A stretch of 12,682 bases of DNA from an uncultured Lachnospiraceae bacterium (lineage in GTDB: Bacteria > Bacillota > Clostridia > Lachnospirales > Lachnospiraceae). Shown piece after piece: positions 1 to 6,576 of this stretch (positions within the stretch are counted from its first letter, which is position 1; every line of letters starts with the position of its first letter). The notes beneath the pieces were generated by a model. That model was given only the letters and a program-made list of their open reading frames with translations. It was not told where the DNA came from and did no database searches. The translations under genes and the position numbers were made by a program. The DNA lies in NCBI GenBank assembly GCA_934359535.1, contig CAKRLN010000045.1, forward strand, positions 1 to 12,682. Direction: 5' to 3'.

Positions 1-128
1 CCCTTAATGTTCGCAAGGCTTGTACAGTCACTGACTGACATCAGATCTGATATGATGAAAAACAAAACGGCAAACAGTACACCAAATAGGACCAGCTGCT
101 TTCCTTTTCTCTTTTTTGTCTTTTCCAT
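1..128 (-). CDS. N-terminal fragment of a membrane-anchored protein in the DltD position
   Basis: The first 42 codons of a gene that runs off the low-coordinate edge. ATG at 128 is preceded by AGGAGG with suitable spacing. The visible protein has a short Lys/Arg-rich cytoplasmic head (MEKTKKRKGK), then a hydrophobic segment at about residues 11-26, then a polar stretch, so it is a signal anchor with the rest outside. It follows the MBOAT gene by 58 bases in the same operon. In dlt operons this slot is held by DltD, a membrane-anchored SGNH-like protein acting with DltB outside the membrane; AlgJ/AlgX-type proteins hold it in other MBOAT clusters. The catalytic region is outside the window, so the DltD assignment rests on position and topology only. 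Confidence 0.6.
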   Translation of the reverse strand, partial: MEKTKKRKGKQLVLFGVLFAVLFFIISDLMSVSDCTSLANIK

Positions 129-148
129 CGTCTTCCTCCTTGTGTGAG

Positions 149-180
149 GGTAACAGCTCCCAGTAGCTTGAAGCGTTACC
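149..180 (-). other. Intercistronic hairpin between MBOAT and DltD-like genes
   Basis: GGTAACAGCT at 149-158 can pair with AGCT at 165-168 and GTTACC at 175-180, leaving a six-base bulge and a six-base loop (10 base pairs in all). It fills most of the 58-base gap and ends 20 bases before the AGGAGG site of the downstream gene. No U-tract follows, so it is not an ordinary terminator. A processing, stability or translation-balancing role is inferred only. Confidence 0.4.
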
Positions 181-186
181 ATTTAT

Positions 187-1791
187 TTAAAACTGCATAT
201 AGACAAATTCTGCCGGATCCATGCCAGGGCCATAGAAGCCAAAGATCAGGATTGCAAAAATTCCGGCAAAAATGCATGCCCACTGTACCAGAAGCTTTTT
301 TTCCATGAGCATATCACGGATATTTCTTCCTGTGCGCTCCTGAATAACCGATGCAATAAGAATCACAACTGCCCCGGCAAAGATCACAAGATAATCCATC
401 CAGTCGAGACCGGATTGCGCAAGAACCGATCCCGCATAAAAATCCGACAAATGCAGATCTGTCACCGACCTGTAGAGCATATCGCATGCCGAAGAAAAGC
501 TCTTTGCAATATCAAAGTAATAGCCGATCAAAACAAGCACAAAGGTCCAGAGCATTGCTGCAATCTGGTAACATTTTCCTTTCCGGTTAATATGAAGCAG
601 ATCCCCGATCTTATCATTGACCGGTCGAAGCAGCTCAAGCACCATAATCACGCCGCCATTCCACAGACCGAATGCAACATACTTGCTGTTTGCCCCATGC
701 CACAGGCCAATGATCAAAAATGTCAGAAGCGATGCAATACTTGTCGGAACAACCTTTGCGATATGTTTTCCAAATTTTGGCTTCATCCATTTTCCCATAT
801 CAAGGAACTTCTTTGAGATGGAAAGCGGATAAAACACATAATTTCTCACCCAGTTACCAAGTGTGATATGCCATCTGTGCCAGTACTCCGTCAGGGATTT
901 CGAGAAATACGGCCGGCGGAAGTTCTCTGCCATTGTAATCCCAAACATCTGTGCAATTCCGCGCACGATGTCGATTCCACCGGAAAAATCCGCATAAAGC
1001 TGTAAGGCATACATCAGCGCTGCCGCAAGAACAAATGTCCCGGAAAATGCCTTTGGATCTGCCGTAACCACATTGATCATTTTCACTGCACGGTCTGCAA
1101 TAACCATCTTCTTAAACGCTCCCCAGAGTACTAAAAGTGCTCCGTTTTTCAGGCAGTCATAGTCAAAGTCATGCTCCTCATACAGCTGGCCGGCAAGCTC
1201 ATCATACATAGCAATCGGTCCCTGGATGATCTGCGGGAAAAACGAGACAAACAAGGCAAGACGGGCGATGTTTTTCTCTGCCGGAACCTTCTCCTGATAC
1301 ACATCGATGAGATACCCCATCGTCTGGAACGTATAAAAAGAAATTCCAAGCGGAAGTAAAAGTCCAAGCTCCGGTGCCATAAAATGCAGACCGAATATGG
1401 AAAGCGCATCACAGATAAGCTCTGCCACGAAATGGAAGTACTTCAAAAAACCTAAGATTCCGAAATTCAAAAGCAGTACTGCAATAAGGATGCCCCTTCT
1501 TTTCTTCAGATTCTTCTGCTTATAGCTTTTTTTCTCTTCCCTGGTCCACTCTGCCTTGTGTGCCTTTACAACCTCGTTCTGTCTGTTTTTGAATGCATCA
1601 ATCAGACGGGCACCAAAGTAGGTGGAAACCGTTGTGACAAGCATGTAAATGATATATTTATTACAGATCAGAAGATAATACAGATAGCTTGCAGCAAGTA
1701 ACACGATCCACTGCTTTTTCTTTGGGAACAGATAATAGATGAAAAGTGCCACCGCCACAAATAGTGCGTACTGCACCGAGATCAGTTCCAT
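187..1791 (-). CDS. dltB: MBOAT-family O-acyltransferase, DltB-like
   Basis: Polytopic membrane acyltransferase, 534 residues with start at 1791. MBOAT hallmarks are visible: WHRWH at about residues 304-308, followed by GNWVRNYVFYPL, and the catalytic-type His in GLWHG (His about 365), plus many hydrophobic segments along the whole length. In the Dlt pathway DltB helps move the carrier-bound aminoacyl group across the membrane onto teichoic acid. ATG at 1791 has GGGGGT six bases upstream; an in-frame ATG at 1812 lacks a good ribosome site and would overlap the upstream gene by 31 bases, against 10 for the chosen start. At 534 residues it is longer than typical DltB (about 400) and closer to AlgI, so the acceptor polymer and acyl group cannot be taken as teichoic acid and D-alanine from this gene alone. 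MBOAT membership is certain; the DltB role comes from context. Confidence 0.9.
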   Translation of the reverse strand: MELISVQYALFVAVALFIYYLFPKKKQWIVLLAASYLYYLLICNKYIIYMLVTTVSTYFGARLIDAFKNRQNEVVKAHKAEWTREEKKSYKQKNLKKRRGILIAVLLLNFGILGFLKYFHFVAELICDALSIFGLHFMAPELGLLLPLGISFYTFQTMGYLIDVYQEKVPAEKNIARLALFVSFFPQIIQGPIAMYDELAGQLYEEHDFDYDCLKNGALLVLWGAFKKMVIADRAVKMINVVTADPKAFSGTFVLAAALMYALQLYADFSGGIDIVRGIAQMFGITMAENFRRPYFSKSLTEYWHRWHITLGNWVRNYVFYPLSISKKFLDMGKWMKPKFGKHIAKVVPTSIASLLTFLIIGLWHGANSKYVAFGLWNGGVIMVLELLRPVNDKIGDLLHINRKGKCYQIAAMLWTFVLVLIGYYFDIAKSFSSACDMLYRSVTDLHLSDFYAGSVLAQSGLDWMDYLVIFAGAVVILIASVIQERTGRNIRDMLMEKKLLVQWACIFAGIFAILIFGFYGPGMDPAEFVYMQF

Positions 1792-3245
1792 AATGCTACC
1801 CCCGACAGGCATGCCTTGAGCGGGTCTGCCATATTGAGCTTGTCCGCTGCCACAAAGTCACGTAAAAGCCTTGCACCCTCTTTCTGTGAAAACAGATAGA
1901 TACGCGGCATTTTTCTGGATAAGAACAGCACACTGCCCTCGGTTACCGAATATGCCCCGCACCGCTCAAAGCCGAGATAATCCCCGACATGAAGCGCTGG
2001 AAGATGTGCCTCTCTTACAAGAATGTCCGCTACGGTGCATAAGCTTCCACAGATGCAGTAATCATTCTCCTCAGAAATGGCCTCCATCACGCTCAAAACC
2101 TTCTCCTCAGTTGCCTCATCGCTTCCACTCAGACGCTCCTTTGCAACACTTCCCGATTTACCAGCAAGCTTTTTCCATGGGAAAATACCACTTCCCTTTT
2201 CTTTTTCCTGCTGTTCTGCTTTCCCGACTGCTCTTTGCATGCCGCGCACTGAGCCGTCCCGTTCGCCAAGCCCTGCAATCGTAAAGATGGACGGTACCTG
2301 CATTGCCATTGTCTGACCGTAATATTTCAGATGATGGATTCCACCATCACAGATGACATAGTTCGTCTCGTTACTGTATTTTAAATCCTTGACCTGTGTT
2401 ACATAGGTTCCGCATGGTGCCGCAAGAAAACGTCCCATCTCAATCCCTAGCGGAAAGCTGACCGCAAATCCGGCCAGGATCACTGCTGCATCCTTTAAAA
2501 GCTCAAGATCCTTCTTTTCATAAGGTGCCTCAAAGTACTCAGCGGCAAGTCCCGGTCCATATTCCACAAGCTTTGGATCGTAACCGTATTTTTCTTCTAA
2601 GAGACTTAAGAACTCGGTCAGGTGGAACATGTCCTTCTCGATCTGTTTTATTTTTTTCTTCTGGGTACCGGAATAATAATGGATTCCGTAAAATTCCAGA
2701 TTCGGGAAGTTCTCCTTATGGCTGATCAGGTATTCAATGTCTTCCTCGGACATTCCAAACTGGTTGCCGCTTGTGAGTCTGAGCAATACCTTCTGTATCC
2801 CCATGCCCTCTGCCAGATCATTCTCCATCCGGACATGAAGCATGCTCTCCGCCGTAACAATCCCACAGCCATACATAAACGCCCTCCGGATATCGGTGCG
2901 TTCCTTCATGACACCGGAATAGATGATTTTTTCCGGTGCAATGCCCATTCTCTGGCAGATCGTAAGCTCTCCCGGAGAACAGACCTCCACATGGGCGATC
3001 CCTTCCGGCAGGCAGTTTAATAAAAACGGATTCGCCTTAATGGAATAGGTTAGCGGAATGTCCGCTCCAAGCGCCTCCTTTACCTTTTCCACCCTTGCTG
3101 CAAACCGGTCCTGGTCAAAAAAATATGCAGGTGTCTCCGCAAGCTCCTCCTCCGCCTGATAGAGCGGATCGTTTAATTCTTTTTCATTTAATTCGCTGCT
3201 CTGCTCTTTGATCCAGTTCTCCTTCAGATAGGTCTTTAACTCCAT
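1782..3245 (-). CDS. PLP-dependent fold-type III decarboxylase (LysA/ornithine decarboxylase superfamily) inside a dlt-like operon
   Basis: 487 residues from ATG 3245, which has GGAGG six bases upstream; a longer TTG-initiated form starting at 3260 is unlikely. The PLP barrel motifs appear in order: YSIKAN with the Schiff-base Lys (about 70), GIHYYSGTQ (His about 189), the phosphate-binding loop YGPGLAAEY (about 229-237) in place of the usual GGG, ExGR (269-272), GSLC with the catalytic-type Cys (about 403) and GAY (430-432). The relatives are diaminopimelate, ornithine/arginine and BtrK-type decarboxylases. A charged, low-complexity stretch at about residues 328-392 interrupts the C-terminal half. 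It starts one base after the carrier-protein stop and overlaps the MBOAT start by 10 bases, so it is translationally coupled to both. Its substrate is unknown; the operon suggests a free or carrier-bound amino acid destined for the envelope. Confidence 0.88.
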   Translation of the reverse strand: MELKTYLKENWIKEQSSELNEKELNDPLYQAEEELAETPAYFFDQDRFAARVEKVKEALGADIPLTYSIKANPFLLNCLPEGIAHVEVCSPGELTICQRMGIAPEKIIYSGVMKERTDIRRAFMYGCGIVTAESMLHVRMENDLAEGMGIQKVLLRLTSGNQFGMSEEDIEYLISHKENFPNLEFYGIHYYSGTQKKKIKQIEKDMFHLTEFLSLLEEKYGYDPKLVEYGPGLAAEYFEAPYEKKDLELLKDAAVILAGFAVSFPLGIEMGRFLAAPCGTYVTQVKDLKYSNETNYVICDGGIHHLKYYGQTMAMQVPSIFTIAGLGERDGSVRGMQRAVGKAEQQEKEKGSGIFPWKKLAGKSGSVAKERLSGSDEATEEKVLSVMEAISEENDYCICGSLCTVADILVREAHLPALHVGDYLGFERCGAYSVTEGSVLFLSRKMPRIYLFSQKEGARLLRDFVAADKLNMADPLKACLSGVALWN

Positions 3246-3246
3246 A

Positions 3247-3477
3247 TTATTCCTCCACAAGCTTTGTGATCAGTGCAAGCATGGCATCCACCGAGTTAAA
3301 ATTCTCCGGAACAAGATCCTTTGGACGGATCGTAATATCAAATTCATCGGTGAGCTCAGAAACAAGTGATACAATATCAAAGGATTCTAAAATCCCGCCT
3401 GAAATCAGGTTTGTTTCCTTCTCAAAATCTACGTCTGGTCTTAAATCTCCTAAAATCTCCATTAATGTCTCTCTCAT
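3247..3477 (-). CDS. dltC: Acyl/aminoacyl carrier protein, DltC-like
   Basis: 76-residue acidic carrier protein, the usual length for DltC. The 4'-phosphopantetheine site is Ser32 in GGILESFDIV, matching the D/E-S-F/L motif of carrier proteins before helix II. It should be converted to the holo form by a phosphopantetheinyl transferase (not in this window), loaded with an aminoacyl thioester by the adenylating ligase encoded 36 bases upstream, and then serve the membrane acyltransferase. ATG 3477 has GAGGG eight bases upstream. The next start codon, of the decarboxylase gene, is one base past its stop, so that enzyme may work on the carrier-bound substrate. Carrier identity is clear; which amino acid it carries is not. 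Confidence 0.9.
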   Translation of the reverse strand: MRETLMEILGDLRPDVDFEKETNLISGGILESFDIVSLVSELTDEFDITIRPKDLVPENFNSVDAMLALITKLVEE

Positions 3478-3513
3478 TGTTCTTTCCCTCTTTCTTTCAA
3501 AGTTTTTATAATA

Positions 3514-5079
3514 TTATAAATTTTTTAATGTCGTAAAATCGATTTTCCCATTCGGAAGCTTGGGCATTGTCTCAATGTTCTTGATCTTCCGCGGCACCAT
3601 AAAGCCTGGAAGCACTTCCCTGAGCTTTAACACCACATCGCGTTTTTCTGCTGCTCCGGTATAGAAAAGCACAAGCTGTTCCTTTTCCTTCCGGTAAATG
3701 CATGCACTCTCAAAAACACCGTCGATCTGGTTTGCTGCACCTTCCACCTCATCCAGCTCCACACGATGCCCCATATGCTTGATCTGGCGGTCCTTTCTGC
3801 CATGGAATTCAAGCAGTCCATCCTCTCTGATACGCCCGATATCACCAGTCCGGTAAATCCGCTCATCATAGAATAAATTAAACGGATTCTGGATAAAGCT
3901 CTGCTTCGTCCGTTCCCTGTCATGATAATAGCCAAGCGCAAGAATCGGTCCTGCAACACAGATCTCGCCCTCTTCTCCGTCTAATGCTTTCGTCATGTCC
4001 TCCTTAAGCAGGAAAATGCGGTAATTCTCATATGGAACTCCAATCGGAAGCACCTCATCGTCTGCCACAACATGATCTACCTCGTAATAGGTGCAAGAGG
4101 CAGTCGCCTCAGTTGGTCCGTACTGATTTACAAATTTTGCCTGTGGCAGCATCCTCTGCCATACCCGAAGACAGCTTCCCGGCATGACCGATCCGGAAAA
4201 ACAGATTTTCTTTAAGCTCGTAAGCGTACAATCCTCAAAGGCTCCCAGTGAAAGCGGCACGGTAAATGCGGATACGCTCCATCCAACCGCTGTAACCTCA
4301 TATTGATTCATGCAGGAAAACAAATTGTCCGGCTCCATAAAATATTCCTTCGGCAGAATCAGCGTCGAGCAGCCGAATTTTAACGGGAGATAAATATCCC
4401 GGACTGCTGCAATATAATCAAGCGGTGACTGATTGCCAAGTCGGTCCTCTTCCTCAATTCCCATCACCTTTGCATAGGCATTGATATAACAGATCAGTGA
4501 CTGGTGCGAGGTAATGACGCCCTTCGGGTTTCCGGTTGACCCGGATGTAAAAATAATATAGAGCGGATCTGTCATTACCATATACCGCCGGATTCGAGTA
4601 AGCGCGGCATCATCCACCGGATGCTTTTTCAGTTCCTCTATTATAAGAAGCGGAACATCCTCTTTCTGGTTCTTTGTCTCCTGCTCCTCTGTCTTTCGGT
4701 TTTGTTCCTGTCTCTTCTGGTATTCCATAAGAAGCGCCCCCGCCTCTTTGCAGTTCTCCTCATCGGTCAGGATTGCCGCCGGCTGTAAGGTATTTAGTAT
4801 TTTTTCAATTCTGCTTTTTGGAAGCCTTGCATCAATCGGTGCATAGGCGCGGCCACTGTATACAACACCGAGAAACGCTGCCGGTGTATGTACACTCCTT
4901 CCGGCAATAACCGCAACCGGGGCATCTGTAAGCTTTTTTTTCGCAAGCGCAGAACCGATCGCCCTCGCATCCATAAGCAGCTCTTCAAATGTTATCTGCT
5001 GTCTGGTATCCAGAAAAGCAGCTTTCTTGGGAAATCTCTTTCCTGTTTCTTCCAGCCATTCCAACACATTTTTTATCAT
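3514..5079 (-). CDS. dltA: Amino-acid adenylating ligase, DltA-like
   Basis: 521-residue ANL-superfamily enzyme expected to activate an amino acid with ATP and load it on the adjacent carrier protein. Motifs from the start at 5079: P-loop FTSGSTGNPKG (177-187), YGPTEAT (320-326), YRTGD (409-413), hinge GRKDRQIK (427-434) and the C-terminal NGKID with catalytic Lys512. ATG 5079 follows AAAGGA by nine bases. A TTG-initiated extension to 5151 is ruled out because that codon lies upstream of the -10 box. Two pocket regions differ from canonical DltA as I recall it: QSPLDYIAAVRD replaces QAPFSFDLSVMD, putting Ile where the Asp that binds the substrate amino group usually sits, and FSGS replaces FCGE. 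An extra K/E/Q-rich stretch lies at about 118-141. The fold is certain; D-alanine specificity is doubtful. Confidence 0.88.
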   Translation of the reverse strand: MIKNVLEWLEETGKRFPKKAAFLDTRQQITFEELLMDARAIGSALAKKKLTDAPVAVIAGRSVHTPAAFLGVVYSGRAYAPIDARLPKSRIEKILNTLQPAAILTDEENCKEAGALLMEYQKRQEQNRKTEEQETKNQKEDVPLLIIEELKKHPVDDAALTRIRRYMVMTDPLYIIFTSGSTGNPKGVITSHQSLICYINAYAKVMGIEEEDRLGNQSPLDYIAAVRDIYLPLKFGCSTLILPKEYFMEPDNLFSCMNQYEVTAVGWSVSAFTVPLSLGAFEDCTLTSLKKICFSGSVMPGSCLRVWQRMLPQAKFVNQYGPTEATASCTYYEVDHVVADDEVLPIGVPYENYRIFLLKEDMTKALDGEEGEICVAGPILALGYYHDRERTKQSFIQNPFNLFYDERIYRTGDIGRIREDGLLEFHGRKDRQIKHMGHRVELDEVEGAANQIDGVFESACIYRKEKEQLVLFYTGAAEKRDVVLKLREVLPGFMVPRKIKNIETMPKLPNGKIDFTTLKNL

Positions 5080-5139
5080 ATTCTCAAGTCCTTTTTCCTG
5101 ATTCTGGAACAAAATTCCTTCCAGTTCTGTCCGAACCTT

Positions 5140-5168
5140 ATTATAACGCAACTTTTCAAAAAAAGAGG
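5140..5168 (-). promoter_or_regulatory. Promoter of the dlt-like operon, -10 only
   Basis: Read on the minus strand, a perfect TATAAT lies at 5145-5140, giving a start site near 5133 and a leader of about 54 bases to the ligase ATG at 5079. The hexamer at -35 spacing (5168-5163) reads CCTCTT and does not resemble TTGACA; 16- and 18-base spacings are no better. There is no TGn extension. This shape is common at promoters that need an activator. Confidence 0.55.
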
Positions 5169-5180
5169 CATTTTCATATA

Positions 5181-5200
5181 TTCTTAAGGATTTTTAAGGA
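5181..5200 (-). repeat. Tandem 10-bp direct repeat upstream of the dlt-like promoter
   Basis: On the plus strand TTCTTAAGGA and TTTTTAAGGA follow each other directly (9 of 10 identical). On the minus strand the pair lies at about -67 to -48 relative to the predicted start site. Direct repeats one helical turn apart, upstream of a weak -35, are the usual layout for OmpR/PhoB-type response-regulator dimers. No regulator gene is in the window. Confidence 0.45.
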
Positions 5201-5227
5201 ATTGCATAACGAAGCTTCCTATCACAC

Positions 5228-5273
5228 AAAAAACATCCCGGATACGGCTTTTTCCGCATCCGGGATGTTTTTT
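5228..5273 (-). terminator. Intrinsic terminator after the GtrA gene, bidirectional
   Basis: A 20-bp stem with one mismatch: AAAAAACATCCCGGATACGG at 5228-5247, a six-base loop, and its complement at 5254-5273. On the minus strand it starts three bases after the GtrA stop and ends in a run of T, a classic rho-independent shape. The A-run on the other arm makes it work in both directions. It insulates the dlt-like promoter from upstream transcription. Confidence 0.93.
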
Positions 5274-5275
5274 GA

Positions 5276-5707
5276 TTATGCGTGGACAGCGTCTCTAAGC
5301 TTATGCACTGACTCCGACTGCTCCAAAAACAGCTTTCTTGAAAAAAAATTGTATACTGTGACTGTCATAGTCGCAAGAATCTTTGCTTTCATATAAAATA
5401 TTCCAAGCTCTTCTACCGTAAACCACATCAGAAGCTGTGTAAGTCCAAGACCAATTGCACTTAGGACACCAAAGACCATAAGCTCTACAAGCTTATGCAT
5501 GTCCTCCCTTCCATTAAACACAAACTTCATACTGAGTATGTAATTCACAATAACCGATACCGAATAGGACATTGCACTGGCTATAATATAGCTGCAGATC
5601 CCGGATTCAGTCAGAAGAACCAGAACTCCATAATCGATTCCGAAGCAAAGCAGACCAACCATACTGAATCTGCAAAACTGTCGGACCAGCTCCCGAATTC
5701 TGCTCAT
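5276..5707 (-). CDS. GtrA-family four-helix membrane protein
   Basis: 143 residues, a typical GtrA-family length. Four hydrophobic segments lie at about 14-33, 38-57, 74-97 and 103-122. The family motif after helix 2 is visible as NYILSMKFVF (55-64), with a related NFFSRKLF after helix 4 (120-127). Family members are thought to help flip or present polyprenyl-phosphate-linked sugars for decoration of surface glycans, usually alongside a GT2 glycosyltransferase. No such partner is adjacent here, so the substrate cannot be named. ATG 5707 has AGGAG six bases upstream. It has its own promoter at 5807-5779 and terminator at 5273-5228, so it forms a single-gene unit, though read-through from the defence-like cassette is possible. 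Confidence 0.88.
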   Translation of the reverse strand: MSRIRELVRQFCRFSMVGLLCFGIDYGVLVLLTESGICSYIIASAMSYSVSVIVNYILSMKFVFNGREDMHKLVELMVFGVLSAIGLGLTQLLMWFTVEELGIFYMKAKILATMTVTVYNFFSRKLFLEQSESVHKLRDAVHA

Positions 5708-5778
5708 ATTTCACTCCTCATATGCACTCTTTCATATACTTCTCATTCCGCCGGTTCCCCGGCTCTTATAACTTTGTA

Positions 5779-5807
5779 AGTATACCCTAAATCGTGTGAT
5801 CCTGCAA
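5779..5807 (-). promoter_or_regulatory. Sigma-A-type promoter for the GtrA gene
   Basis: On the minus strand, TTGCAG (5807-5802), a 17-base spacer, then TATACT (5784-5779), with a start near 5772 and a leader of about 65 bases. It overlaps the final codons of the frameshifted tail of the DUF4276-like gene (restored-frame stop at 5789-5787). The leader contains a small GC hairpin, GCCGG/CCGGC, at 5750-5763. Confidence 0.65.
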
Positions 5808-5966
5808 GTGAAAACTATTTTCTAAAGACAACAGTTTTTTGTAATCCTGATAAAATTTTTCAAAACTAATTTTACAGTTTTTTCTCAATTCCAAGATATC
5901 CTGCACCTCTACAATCTGTTTAAACGTATTCGCATCCATTTTTTCATCTTTATATTTTGAATCTAA
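5787..5966 (-). pseudogene. Out-of-frame C-terminal tail of the DUF4276-like gene
   Basis: In the frame shifted by one base from the preceding CDS, 59 uninterrupted sense codons run from 5966 to a TAG at 5789-5787. They encode protein-like sequence (LDSKYKDEKMDANTFK, then ILELRKN and FEKFYQDYKKLL). The frames join at the TCTTTTAG site (5970-5963): removing one T from the four-T run gives LIHS-LDSKYKD without a break. This looks like the original C-terminus cut off by a single-base insertion, or a base-calling error. A separate short gene starting at ATG 5939 is less likely, because no ribosome site precedes it and the open frame extends upstream of it. Confidence 0.6.
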
Positions 5967-6555
5967 AAGAATGAATCAATCTCTCCAAATAGTTCTTAGG
6001 GTAATTACTGTCTGGATCATTTTTATTCCCCCAGATCATTTCTGAATTAATTGCATCTGCTTTAACAGGTAACTTTTTGTTATACATCAATTCTATTGCA
6101 TGCAGATCACCAAGAATCCAGCTTTCTATCATTCGAAGTGGGATCATTGGAATTTTTTCATAAGCCGATGCATTCAATCCCTTTTGAACTTCCTCATATC
6201 TTTTCCCATACCATTTCTCTGTACCAGATCTATCACTGTTACTTTGTCCACATTCTCTGTCTGCATCGCAATAGTACACCCCATATGTACACTTTTCTCT
6301 TCTCATAAGATCTGCAAATTTCCTTGCCGGGATTGCCTTTCCTGATAATCCTTTTAAGCTTCTTCCCTGTAATTTATGTTTTTCTATATCAGCCCTTTGT
6401 ATCACAACCAATTCAATATCCACATCATTTTCTTTTGCAATTTTCTCTAAATAAACAGCGGCCGGTCCCCATTCCCACTCATACTCCCCTGTTTTCTTAT
6501 TATAATGCTGTTTCCCGTAATCCGTTGCACCTTCCCCCGTAAAGGCAATTTTCAT
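5950..6555 (-). CDS. DUF4276/TOPRIM-like protein, AbiLii-like, probably truncated by a frameshift
   Basis: 201 residues as read. Features fit DUF4276, a family with TOPRIM-like acidic motifs: an N-terminal beta strand ending in FTGEGATD (Glu8), YYCDADR (Asp97, Asp99), and PMIPLRMIESWILGD (136-150), a typical family signature. ATG 6555 is preceded by GGAGG at seven bases, 21 bases after the ATPase stop, so the two genes form an operon. ATPase plus DUF4276 pairs occur in AbiL-like abortive-infection cassettes, where the second protein is the presumed effector. The frame ends abruptly (LIHSFRFKI) while a one-base-shifted frame continues for 59 codons, which suggests a full length of about 255 residues and a damaged gene. 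Base composition is lower in G+C than the flanking genes. Activity of the short form is unknown. Confidence 0.7.
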   Translation of the reverse strand: MKIAFTGEGATDYGKQHYNKKTGEYEWEWGPAAVYLEKIAKENDVDIELVVIQRADIEKHKLQGRSLKGLSGKAIPARKFADLMRREKCTYGVYYCDADRECGQSNSDRSGTEKWYGKRYEEVQKGLNASAYEKIPMIPLRMIESWILGDLHAIELMYNKKLPVKADAINSEMIWGNKNDPDSNYPKNYLERLIHSFRFKI

Positions 6556-6576
6556 CTAGCTTCCTCCATGTTCGCA

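Noticed and set aside
415..832. Plus-strand frames opposite the MBOAT gene
   Set aside because: They mirror membrane-protein codons and have no start signals or family features.
3246..3260. TTG-initiated start for the decarboxylase
   Set aside because: The GGAGG site lies inside that extension and is correctly spaced for the ATG at 3245.
5080..5151. TTG-initiated N-terminal extension of the ligase
   Set aside because: The TTG lies upstream of the predicted -10 box, and the ATG at 5079 has a good ribosome site and matches usual DltA N-termini.
5228..5273. Long inverted repeat as an insertion-sequence end or attachment site
   Set aside because: The GC stem with flanking A and T runs, three bases past a stop codon, is a bidirectional intrinsic terminator; no transposase or second copy is present.
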